Shown piece after piece: positions 1 to 4,862 of a DNA stretch of 6,870 nucleotides; the first letter of the stretch is position 1, and every line of letters starts with the position of its first letter. The notes below the pieces were generated by a model, which saw only the letters and a list, made by a program, of their open reading frames with translations, ran no database searches and had not been told where the DNA came from. The position numbers were made by a program, and so were the translations under genes. Source of the DNA: Hyphomicrobiales bacterium (GTDB taxonomy: Bacteria; Pseudomonadota; Alphaproteobacteria; Rhizobiales; Beijerinckiaceae); the NCBI GenBank assembly GCA_015655535.1, contig JAATEW010000236.1, forward strand, positions 1 through 6,870, written 5' to 3'.

Positions 1-245
1 GACCCTTTGACCGTATCGTACATGTGCCATTTCCAATTGTCGGGGCCCATGTTGGCGAGCGACGCCGCGACACCGCCTTGCGCGGCGACCGTATGCGAAC
101 GTGTCGGAAAGACTTTGCTGATGCAGGCCGTCTTGAGGCCAGCCTGCGAACAGCCAACGGTTGCCCGCAGACCCGCGCCGCCCGCGCCGACGATCACCAC
201 ATCGAACGTATGATCGGTGATCGGATAGGCTCCGTTCGTGGCCAT
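1..245 (-). CDS. sdhA: Succinate dehydrogenase flavoprotein subunit, N-terminal part (runs off the window)
   Basis: Catalytic FAD subunit of respiratory complex II, which oxidises succinate to fumarate on the cytoplasmic face of the inner membrane. Only the first 81 codons are present; the gene continues past position 1. Translation from the ATG at 245-243 gives a Rossmann FAD-binding start (VIVGAGGAG, residues 17-25) and the motif SHTVAAQGG (residues 50-58), whose His51 matches the histidine that carries covalent FAD in SdhA proteins. A good Shine-Dalgarno (GAAGGGA, 258-252) lies 6 nt before the start. The gene follows sdhC and sdhD on the same strand, the usual alphaproteobacterial order, and sdhB is expected beyond the edge. 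The gap to sdhD is 158 bp and holds two large palindromes. Nothing in the visible part looks broken. Identification is very secure. Confidence 0.96.
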   Translation of the reverse strand, partial: MATNGAYPITDHTFDVVIVGAGGAGLRATVGCSQAGLKTACISKVFPTRSHTVAAQGGVAASLANMGPDNWKWHMYDTVKG

Positions 246-289
246 TTACATTCCCTTCAAGCGACGACTTTTAAAAATCGTCTCAGCGA

Positions 290-344
290 TTAGAGCGGGA
301 TGCGAAAAAGTGGATGCCGGTTTTTCGCTAGAATCCCGCTCTAA
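290..344. repeat. Palindromic element in the sdhD-sdhA gap (copy next to sdhA)
   Basis: A large stem-loop: 290-301 pairs perfectly with 333-344 (12 bp) and 302-309 pairs with 321-328 (8 bp). The loop is 310-320, and TAGA (329-332) is an unpaired 4-nt bulge on one side only. It resembles the short intergenic palindromes scattered through Hyphomicrobiales genomes (RIME-like mosaic elements; resemblance from memory). It is transcribed as part of the sdh operon, 32 nt before the sdhA Shine-Dalgarno. No U-tract follows on the sdh strand, so it is not a classical terminator. It could act in mRNA stability or processing. Confidence 0.85.
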
Positions 345-355
345 ATTATTGAACC

Positions 356-404
356 GATCACGTTTCATGATTTTGGACTGAGGCAGTCCAAAATCATCGT
401 GATC
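356..404. repeat. Palindromic element touching the sdhD stop codon
   Basis: The second stem-loop of the pair. Positions 356-362 (GATCACG) pair with 398-404, and 367-380 pair with 384-397 (14 bp), with a 3-nt loop AGG. TTTC at 363-366 is an unpaired one-sided bulge. The outer arm ends at 404, the last base of the sdhD stop codon on the minus strand, so the element begins exactly where sdhD ends. Together with the palindrome at 290-344 it forms a composite of about 115 bp, similar in size and two-palindrome layout to rhizobial RIME elements. Confidence 0.85.
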
Positions 405-796
405 TATGTGAAACTGATCTTCAAGACGGCGTAGACGCAGGCCATGCCGATGACGACCGAAAAGAACAGATTGCCCATCAGCGCCGCTTCTTTCCAACGC
501 GCCGCGTGAACATAGTCATCGATGATCGACTGCATGCCGATCTTCATGTGGATGATGCCGGCCAAAAGAAAAAGCAGGATCAGAAGAGCCGGAGCGGTAT
601 GGCCGAGTTCGGCATGCGCGGCGGCGTAGTCCTTGCCGATCAGCTTGAGGATCACGCAGACGAAACCGATGGCGAGCGGCACCAGGGCGATCGACGTCAC
701 CCGCATGCGCCAGGCATCGGCCGTCGCGGCTTTGGCCGCGCTTTGCGCCGGCGGATGGGTTTGAACGGAACCAGATGCGGACCCTGACTTCAGCAT
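404..796 (-). CDS. sdhD: Succinate dehydrogenase membrane anchor subunit D
   Basis: Hydrophobic anchor subunit that, with SdhC, binds heme b and ubiquinone and holds SdhAB on the inner membrane. The 130-residue product has a polar N-terminal tail (1-30) and three membrane segments, roughly 34-52, 68-89 and 106-125. The motif H83-MKIGMQSIID-D94-Y95 has the same spacing as E. coli SdhD His71 to Asp82-Tyr83, the heme ligand and the quinone-site residues. The next stretch, WKEAALMGNLFF, is typical of alphaproteobacterial SdhD. The chosen ATG is 42 bp after sdhC; the nearest Shine-Dalgarno-like stretch (GGGAGA, 814-809) lies a long 12 nt upstream. The stop codon is the edge of a palindromic repeat. 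Identification comes from motif spacing and operon context. Confidence 0.94.
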   Translation of the reverse strand: MLKSGSASGSVQTHPPAQSAAKAATADAWRMRVTSIALVPLAIGFVCVILKLIGKDYAAAHAELGHTAPALLILLFLLAGIIHMKIGMQSIIDDYVHAARWKEAALMGNLFFSVVIGMACVYAVLKISFT

Positions 797-838
797 GTTG
801 ATTTAATGTCTCCCATGCCTCGCGGCACCGTCCGCACG

Positions 839-1252
839 CTAGAGAACGAAATAGGCGATACACCAGACGATAGCGGTCAGCAGCAAGCCGCCGATCAATG
901 TCGCCAGCGCCAGATATTCGCGCATCGGATGGGTGAAGCCATAACCCGCGTCCCAGACCATATGGCGCAGACCGCCGAGAAAATGGTGGAACAAGGCCCA
1001 ACTGAATCCCAAGAGAATCAATTGACCGATGAACGAGCGCAAGAACCAGGCGGCGGTCTCAAAAGCCTCGGGCCCGCTCGCCAAGGCTATAAGGTACCAG
1101 GCGAGCAAAAGCGTTCCGGCATAGAGCGCGGCCCCGGTGATGCGATGCGCGATCGACATCATCATCGTCATCATCGGGCGATAGATCTGCAAATGTGGGG
1201 ACAGCGGCCGCCGTTGCGCGAGACCGCCTTGATAGAGATCGACGCCAGCCAT
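839..1252 (-). CDS. sdhC: Succinate dehydrogenase cytochrome b556 subunit
   Basis: First gene of the sdh operon here and partner of SdhD in the membrane domain of complex II. The 137-residue product opens with RPLSPHLQIYRP (15-26) and has SIAHRITG (33-40), whose Ser33 and Arg37 match the quinone-site Ser27 and Arg31 of E. coli SdhC. The motif HHFLGGLRHMVWD (89-101) places His90 at the heme-ligand position (E. coli His84). Three membrane segments follow the usual pattern (about 38-58, 73-95, 115-135). I chose the ATG at 1252-1250, which gives a family-typical length and has AGAGGG (1270-1265) 12 nt upstream. An in-frame ATG at 1321 would add 23 residues with no family resemblance. Its upstream region is shared with the divergent esterase gene. 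Confidence 0.95.
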   Translation of the reverse strand: MAGVDLYQGGLAQRRPLSPHLQIYRPMMTMMMSIAHRITGAALYAGTLLLAWYLIALASGPEAFETAAWFLRSFIGQLILLGFSWALFHHFLGGLRHMVWDAGYGFTHPMREYLALATLIGGLLLTAIVWCIAYFVL

Positions 1253-1605
1253 AATCGCGTTTATCCCTCTTGCAATTGAACCATTCTCAAGTAATCCAAA
1301 CCTTGTTGCGGTGCAACGCAAGCCGCCTTAGACCTTTGATAGAGGCCAAAATCCGATCGTTGATCCGATCGCTTCCGGATGGGACCGCGATGTTTGAAAA
1401 TAACCAAACCGTGGTTTGCACGACAAAGGCTCGCTCAGGCCTGCCGAAGACCCCGCGATCCTCTTCACAATCAGGTGTTTTTGAAAGGCTTGGCGCGGCC
1501 CGATGGCCGGCGGCGCTGCGCTTTTTTCGAGGCGTATGGCATGCCAAAAATGGCGTGAGCTTTGCTCGAATGAAATGCAGCGCCAGGGGCGGTTCGCCGC
1601 AGGTC
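1253..1605. other. Intergenic region between divergent sdhC and esterase genes
   Basis: About 350 bp without a convincing gene. It should hold the sdh operon promoter (minus strand) and the esterase promoter (plus strand), but I find no good -35/-10 pair for either. Possible protein-binding sites are a GTTGC-N3-GCAAC palindrome (1305-1317) about 50 bp before sdhC, a direct repeat of ATCCGATCG (1351-1359 and 1363-1371, 12-bp period), and CAAACC-GT-GGTTTG (1405-1418). One plus-strand frame is open from 1270 into the esterase gene, but its translation up to about 1605 has no recognisable protein character. Confidence 0.4.
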
Positions 1606-2550
1606 ATGTTTCGGTCACATCGCGATCTCCGGATTTTATTCGGCCTGTGGACAGGGCTTCTGATCATAGCCTGCCCAGGTTCGGCTCATGCCGTTTCGGG
1701 GCGTGTCACGATCCAGTCAAGCGGCATCACGCGTTCGGCCATTCTCGTCGAACATGCGCGGCTCAAAAAGAGCCGCAGGCCCGTCGTCATCATCCTGCAT
1801 CCGGGCAGCATCGGAGCCGGGCAAGTCCGGCACATTCTCGGCCTCGAAGAGAAAGCCCGGTCCGCGAGCCCCGTGATGGTCTATCCTGAGGCAATCGACA
1901 GATATTGGAGCGATGCAGCGAAACCGGGCGACACGCGCGATGCGATTTTCATTCATGATCTGATCGCCAAGCTCATCAGCGAAGGCATTGCCGACCGGCG
2001 CCGGATTTTCCTCGTCGGCGGATCGAGCGGCGGAATCATGGCGCTGAAACTGGCCTGCGCCGGAGCCGACGACTTCGCCGGTGTCGTCGCGATCTTCGCG
2101 AGCCTGCCCGTCGATCTCGCCGCGACCTGCAAGCCCTCCCGCCCAGTGCCGTTTTTGCTGGTGCTTGGGACGGCGGACCCCTTCGTCCCCTATAATGGCG
2201 GCGACGCCACTCTCGTCGACGTCAAGGCCGCGCTTTTGCCGGGCAGCGCGACGCTCGATCTCTTCGCCAAAGCGGCCGGTTGCGGCGACGGCCATACGAC
2301 GACGACTTTCGCGGACCATGATACCAAGGACAATTCCCGCGCCTATCTCGACAAATTGAACGGATGCAAGGTTCCCGTCGAGCTCTTGCGCGTCGAGGGC
2401 GGCGGCCACCGTCTTCCGCGGATCGGCGCACTCGGCGCCGGCGCCCGCTTGCCCGAAGGCGGCGATCGCGCGGCCGCGCCCGGCATGCGCAATAGGGACG
2501 TCGATGCGCCCATGCTGATCTGGGATTTTCTACGGCACCTTGGCGCCTGA
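1606..2550 (+). CDS. Exported alpha/beta-hydrolase esterase, LpqC/PHB-depolymerase-like family
   Basis: A 314-residue serine esterase of the group with poly(3-hydroxybutyrate) depolymerases, feruloyl/acetylxylan esterases and LpqC (COG3509-like); the substrate cannot be told. From the ATG at 1606 the protein starts with a signal peptide: basic MFRSHRDLR, a hydrophobic core, then either signal peptidase I cleavage at AHA-V (27-30) or a lipobox IIAC (20-23, Cys23), so it may be a lipoprotein. The strand HPGS (65-68) probably forms the oxyanion region. The nucleophile elbow is GSSGG with Ser141; the acid is Asp191 in GTADPFVPYNGG; the base is His268 in GGGH. Four mature cysteines (151, 175, 226, 254) may form disulfides, fitting export. 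The start has no good ribosome binding site; an ATG at 1570 would add 12 residues. The 3' end overlaps the convergent DUF167 gene by 21 bp. Confidence 0.85.
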   Translation: MFRSHRDLRILFGLWTGLLIIACPGSAHAVSGRVTIQSSGITRSAILVEHARLKKSRRPVVIILHPGSIGAGQVRHILGLEEKARSASPVMVYPEAIDRYWSDAAKPGDTRDAIFIHDLIAKLISEGIADRRRIFLVGGSSGGIMALKLACAGADDFAGVVAIFASLPVDLAATCKPSRPVPFLLVLGTADPFVPYNGGDATLVDVKAALLPGSATLDLFAKAAGCGDGHTTTTFADHDTKDNSRAYLDKLNGCKVPVELLRVEGGGHRLPRIGALGAGARLPEGGDRAAAPGMRNRDVDAPMLIWDFLRHLGA

Positions 2551-2874
2551 AAGGGCTGCGAGTTTCGCGGTCAAGCCTGCCGCGTCGCCGGAAATGACGA
2601 GGCTCTTGATTCGCGCCGTCGCGCCGCTTTCAAGCTCTACCGCCGAAGCACTGACCGCCAATGATTTGGCGATGAGCTGGCAGAGTGCACGATTGGCCTC
2701 GCCGTCTTGCGGAACCGCCCGCACGCGGACCTTCAACACCGAGCTTCCGTCCGATAGATGCTCTATGCCTTCGATCCGGTCGAAAGCGCTTTTGGGGCTG
2801 AGCCTCACGCGCACCGCCAAAAGATCGGCGCGCCGCTCGGACCAGGGAGGAGCTTGCGGTATCCCCTGCCTCAA
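2530..2874 (-). CDS. DUF167 / YggU-family protein (UPF0235), TTG start
   Basis: Small soluble protein of 114 residues from a widespread family of unknown function. Hallmarks are LAVRVRLSPKS (19-29), LKVRVRAVPQDGEANRAL (47-64) and the later SG-ATARIKSLVISGD stretch (83-97). The family core begins near residue 10 (PPWSERRADLLAVRV) and no ATG precedes it, so the best start is the TTG at 2874-2872, which overlaps the TGA of the upstream YggT gene (TTGA). That arrangement suggests translational coupling; there is no strong Shine-Dalgarno. A yggT-yggU (DUF167) pairing is a known recurrent neighbourhood in proteobacteria. The C-terminus overlaps the end of the convergent esterase gene. Family assignment is firm, the biochemical role unknown. 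Confidence 0.9.
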   Translation of the reverse strand: MRQGIPQAPPWSERRADLLAVRVRLSPKSAFDRIEGIEHLSDGSSVLKVRVRAVPQDGEANRALCQLIAKSLAVSASAVELESGATARIKSLVISGDAAGLTAKLAALSGAKVP

Positions 2875-3161
2875 AAGACGTAGGGATAAACGTAGCGCTG
2901 AATGATGTCTTGGATGAGAATGATCAGCAGCAAGAGAATGATCGGTGAAATATCGATGCCACCGAGGCTCGGAAGCATGTTCCGGATCGGCCGCAGAAGC
3001 GGCTCGGTTATGGCATTCAGGCCGTTCCAGATCGAGCGCACCAGATCATTGTAGATATTGATGACATTGAACGCGATCAGCCAGGACATGACCGCCACGA
3101 TGATGATGACGTAGCTGTAGAGCTGCAAAACGAGCAGGATGACATCGAGTACGGCGCGCAT
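2871..3161 (-). CDS. YggT family integral membrane protein
   Basis: A 96-residue inner-membrane protein with a single YggT domain; E. coli YggT has two such domains in tandem, whereas one-domain versions are usual in alphaproteobacteria. Two hydrophobic segments (about 5-29 and 70-87) flank a polar loop with the conserved stretches SWLIAF (26-31) and ITEPLLRPIRNMLP (51-64), then GGIDISPI (67-74). The family has been linked loosely to osmotic tolerance and cell-envelope processes, but no reaction is known. The ATG at 3161 is supported by GGAGAG (3170-3165) just upstream. Its TGA overlaps the TTG start of the DUF167 gene, so the two form one transcript. A TTGACC at 3219-3214 might be a -35 box, but no good -10 follows. 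Confidence 0.93.
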   Translation of the reverse strand: MRAVLDVILLVLQLYSYVIIIVAVMSWLIAFNVINIYNDLVRSIWNGLNAITEPLLRPIRNMLPSLGGIDISPIILLLLIILIQDIIQRYVYPYVF

Positions 3162-3231
3162 GAACTCTCCGACAGGCCAGGAAATGATGGAGAAATCAGG
3201 AAATGGTGCAAATGGTCAAGCTGGTTTCGCC

Positions 3232-3273
3232 CATGGCCCGAAAAAGTTGATCGGCTTTTGAGATCGGATCACG
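3232..3273. repeat. Degenerate copy of the palindromic repeat family
   Basis: An imperfect stem-loop. Positions 3232-3240 (CATGGCCCG) pair with 3265-3273 (CGGATCACG) with two mismatches and one wobble; inner arms 3242-3246 and 3255-3259 pair perfectly. AGAT (3261-3264) is a one-sided 4-nt bulge, as in the better copies at 290-404 and 6799-6841. It lies between the YggT gene and the tRNA promoter. The decay of the outer arm suggests an old insertion without strong selection. Confidence 0.6.
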
Positions 3274-3340
3274 CGTCAAAACAAAAGCTTAAAGCCATCC
3301 GGCCGGGTCCGGCTGGCCCCTGCCCCACGTCTTCACCTCA

Positions 3341-3370
3341 TTGACAGTCGCGCTGGCGAAGACGTACACA
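3341..3370 (+). promoter_or_regulatory. Sigma-70-type promoter of tRNA-Ala
   Basis: A perfect -35 box TTGACA (3341-3346) is followed after 18 bp by TACACA (3365-3370), a weak -10. The expected start point is near 3377, five or so bases before the mature tRNA. The stretch between the -10 and the start (GCGCTTCGG) is GC-rich, a pattern associated with stringent control of stable RNA promoters. The match is judged by eye. Confidence 0.6.
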
Positions 3371-3381
3371 GCGCTTCGGAC

Positions 3382-3457
3382 GGGGCTGTAGCTCAGATGG
3401 GAGAGCGCTGCAATCGCACTGCAGAGGTCGTGAGTTCGAATCTCATCAGCTCCACCA
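3382..3457 (+). tRNA. tRNA-Ala (anticodon CGC)
   Basis: A complete 76-nt tRNA with encoded CCA (3455-3457). The acceptor stem pairs 3382-3388 with 3447-3453 and contains G3384 opposite T3451, the G3:U70 pair that identifies alanine tRNAs. The D stem is GCTC/GAGC (3391-3394, 3403-3406). The anticodon stem is CTGCA/TGCAG (3408-3412, 3420-3424) around the loop ATCGCAC, giving anticodon CGC at 3415-3417, which reads GCG. The T arm is 3430-3446 with loop TTCGAAT. A reading as tRNA-Cys (GCA) is excluded because U33 lies immediately before CGC. It stands alone with its own promoter. No clear terminator follows. Confidence 0.97.
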
Positions 3458-3486
3458 CTTAGAATCAAGCCGGCAATGGATTTTTC

Positions 3487-3510
3487 CCGGACCTCAAGGA
3501 GCGAGGCCGG
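3487..3510. other. GC-rich inverted repeat between tRNA-Ala and the DUF4239 gene end
   Basis: CCGG (3487-3490) and CCTC (3492-3495) pair with GAGG (3503-3506) and CCGG (3507-3510), with one bulged A and a 7-nt loop. It spans the DUF4239 stop codon (3496-3494). Neither strand has a T-run after the hairpin; the five Ts at 3481-3485 lie on the wrong side for the plus strand. It could still slow polymerase or protect 3' ends between the convergent tRNA and DUF4239 transcripts, but it is not a canonical terminator. Confidence 0.35.
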
Positions 3511-4282
3511 ACGTCATGATCCGGTTCGCTGCCTCGAGGGCGAACGGCTTGATTGCAATAGGCCCTTCGAAGGGCCATTCGTGAATGGCGATCAGCCCCA
3601 AAGTCGAAACAAGCCCGGCGGTGAAAATCAGCATGGCGGCCAATTGTGCCCGTGGCCGGTCGAGATGGACGACGCCGATCGCCAATTGGGTCAGAAGGCC
3701 TAGAATCAGCAGCCCCAGCCATTTCGTGTCGTCGACGCTATGTTCATTGACTGCGATCCGCGCACCGCGATCGCTGCGAATCCGTAAAACCGAATTCAAA
3801 AGGGCCGACTGCACCGGATTGCCGGCTACCGTGGCGATTTCCGGCTTGGCGACCTCTTCCAAAAGAAGCGCCAGGGCCTCGTCGGCTTGGGCAGAGAGCA
3901 GACCTTTGGACATGCGCGGCCACTCGTCTTTGACCACCGCATCGACATAGGCCTTGAGGGCCTTCCGAATAGCCGACATGTCGGAAAAGGCGGCGATGCT
4001 CAGATCATAGACGGCAAGAACATTGTCGCTTTCCGACTGGACGATGCGGTCCGCCTGCCTTTGCCGTTCCCATGTGTCGCTCGCCACAAAGCCCGTCATC
4101 AAGGCAAGCAGCACGGATAGGGCGGCGAAATAGGGCGCGACAACGCCGCTCAGACTTAAGGCGGTGGATCGCGTCCAAGGGCTGAAGGATAAGCCGTAAA
4201 TCAGGGCGGCAGAGATGAGAAAACCGGCTGCTAAAATGAGAAACATCAGCCAAATCGGCTGGTTGAGCCAAAAGCTAAGCAT
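3494..4282 (-). CDS. DUF4239 (bestrophin-like) membrane protein
   Basis: A 262-residue inner-membrane protein whose layout fits the DUF4239 family, called bestrophin-like by similarity; no transport activity is established. Two N-terminal membrane segments (about 10-32 and 46-67) lead into the family-typical stretch DTWERQRQADRIVQSE (69-84). A soluble helical middle (85-185) follows, then two more segments (about 187-206 and 213-233). The ending LDRP (207-210) and HEWPFEGPIAIKP (234-246) is characteristic of the family. I chose the ATG at 4282 because GGAAGG (4295-4290) lies 7 nt upstream; a TTG at 4297 would add five residues. That ribosome binding site is buried in a strong hairpin. The gene lies 93 bp downstream of a small membrane-protein gene on the same strand, probably in one transcript. 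Confidence 0.78.
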   Translation of the reverse strand: MLSFWLNQPIWLMFLILAAGFLISAALIYGLSFSPWTRSTALSLSGVVAPYFAALSVLLALMTGFVASDTWERQRQADRIVQSESDNVLAVYDLSIAAFSDMSAIRKALKAYVDAVVKDEWPRMSKGLLSAQADEALALLLEEVAKPEIATVAGNPVQSALLNSVLRIRSDRGARIAVNEHSVDDTKWLGLLILGLLTQLAIGVVHLDRPRAQLAAMLIFTAGLVSTLGLIAIHEWPFEGPIAIKPFALEAANRIMTSGLAP

Positions 4283-4319
4283 CGTCCTGCCTTCCAAGAT
4301 CTGGTCGAAGGCAGGATGA
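4282..4319 (-). promoter_or_regulatory. Hairpin sequestering the DUF4239 ribosome binding site
   Basis: TCCTGCCTTC (4285-4294) and GAAGGCAGGA (4307-4316) are perfect 10-bp complements separated by 12 nt. In the minus-strand mRNA the 3' arm contains most of the Shine-Dalgarno GGAAGG and runs to within a few bases of the ATG; two further pairs beyond an A-C mismatch reach the start codon itself. Such a stem should limit translation unless opened by coupling, a protein, a small RNA or temperature. I see no anti-Shine-Dalgarno UUGCU as in rhizobial ROSE elements. Confidence 0.6.
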
Positions 4320-4375
4320 CAGCAATCGTTTTTTATTCGGTAAAGGCGGCCGCAGCGAACCAGAGACGCAGAATT

Positions 4376-4588
4376 TTAGCCTTCTTTAGGTCGCGTACCC
4401 GTCAGCCGGTTCCAGCCTTCCTGCACCGCGGACGACAGGCTCTTGTATTTCTCCCCGACCACCTCCCAATTGACCATGGGTTTGACTTCGGCCCCATCCG
4501 GCCCCGCCGCCGGGCGCATAGTGTCCGCTATATAGGCGCCGCCAATGGTCAGAAGGATACCAACAATAATCCCAATGAACGTCCGCAT
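4376..4588 (-). CDS. Small single-helix membrane protein, hypothetical
   Basis: A 70-residue protein that I cannot assign to a characterised family. One hydrophobic helix (about residues 3-22, rich in Ile, Gly and Leu) follows a short basic start MRTF, so it is either a membrane anchor or an uncleaved signal. It is followed by a Pro/Gly/Ala-rich link (23-37) and a soluble tail with WEVVGEKYKSLSSAVQEGWNRL (41-62, a likely helix). The ATG at 4588 has an excellent Shine-Dalgarno (AGGAG, 4599-4595) at 6 nt, which makes this a real gene despite its size. A perfect EcfG-type promoter lies about 200 bp upstream on the same strand. Its position suggests co-transcription with the DUF4239 gene and a part in envelope stress tolerance, which is inference. 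Confidence 0.75.
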   Translation of the reverse strand: MRTFIGIIVGILLTIGGAYIADTMRPAAGPDGAEVKPMVNWEVVGEKYKSLSSAVQEGWNRLTGTRPKEG

Positions 4589-4783
4589 CGAAATCTCCTA
4601 AGGCATCTCGCCGGGCCCACGAAGGCGCCCGCGGAAGGAAAGTAGAACCTGAACTCGGAAAGCACGAGCAGATGAAGGCCACATATTGGAAAATTAACAC
4701 AGCCTACGCAATTCGCTCGCCTCGAGTCCAGATAAGTCTCTCTTCGTAATTCTTTATCGCGAGAAACGGGCCAAGCAGCCTTC

Positions 4784-4808
4784 AACGCATAAATTTGAAA
4801 GCTGTTCC
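4784..4808 (-). promoter_or_regulatory. EcfG (general stress response) promoter, exact consensus
   Basis: On the minus strand GGAAC (4808-4804) is followed after 16 bp by CGTT (4787-4784). This matches the alphaproteobacterial EcfG sigma-factor consensus GGAAC-N16/17-CGTT exactly. It points toward the 70-residue membrane protein gene, starting about 190 nt before its ATG. EcfG acts under the PhyR-NepR anti-sigma switch in Hyphomicrobiales; neither regulator is in this window. Nine fixed bases at one allowed spacing is a modest amount of information, so chance is possible. Confidence 0.6.
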
Positions 4809-4836
4809 TCGATTTTATCGGAGCAAGCCTCCAACC

Positions 4837-4862
4837 GGAATACAACCGTCACTCGCAAAGTT
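4837..4862 (+). promoter_or_regulatory. EcfG-like promoter candidate for GH15
   Basis: GGAAT (4837-4841), 17 bp, then AGTT (4859-4862): one mismatch in each box to the EcfG consensus GGAAC-N16/17-CGTT. The start point would be near 4870, leaving a leader of about 60-70 nt before the GH15 start. It stands back to back with the exact-consensus site at 4784-4808, the two -35 boxes being 28 bp apart. The match alone is weak; the divergent placement raises it. Confidence 0.4.

Noticed and set aside
290..404. A CRISPR array or an insertion-sequence end
   Set aside because: There are only two different palindromes with no spacer periodicity, no transposase gene and no target-site duplication that I can see.
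806..1279. A 157-residue plus-strand frame with a His-rich stretch
   Set aside because: It is opposite sdhC. The His-rich part is the complement of the Met codons in SdhC (MMTMMM), not a metal-binding protein.
1717..2409. A 230-residue minus-strand reading frame
   Set aside because: It lies fully opposite the esterase gene, whose catalytic motifs are on the plus strand. Its translation is rich in Arg, Gly and Asp with no domain, as expected for a shadow of high-GC coding sequence.
3382..3457. An attachment site or integrated element at the tRNA gene
   Set aside because: I see no partial duplicate of the tRNA 3' end elsewhere in the window and no integrase; the neighbours look like ordinary chromosomal genes.
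3481..3510. A rho-independent terminator after tRNA-Ala or the DUF4239 gene
   Set aside because: A hairpin is present, but the T-run precedes it on the plus strand and reads as A on the minus strand, so the required order of hairpin then U-tract is missing on both.
4285..4336. A plus-strand terminator: the 10-bp hairpin with the TTTTTT at 4330-4335
   Set aside because: The T-run starts 13 nt after the stem, too far for a classical terminator, and no plus-strand gene feeds into it except possible read-through from the tRNA.
4597..4684. A 28-codon leader reading frame ending at the Shine-Dalgarno of the small membrane gene
   Set aside because: The placement would suit an attenuating leader peptide, but no Shine-Dalgarno precedes its ATG and the peptide has no codon runs that would make it a sensor.
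4549..4845. A 98-residue minus-strand frame in the divergent promoter region
   Set aside because: It overlaps the well-supported 70-residue gene in another frame, spans the promoter motifs, has no good ribosome binding site and no recognisable protein character.
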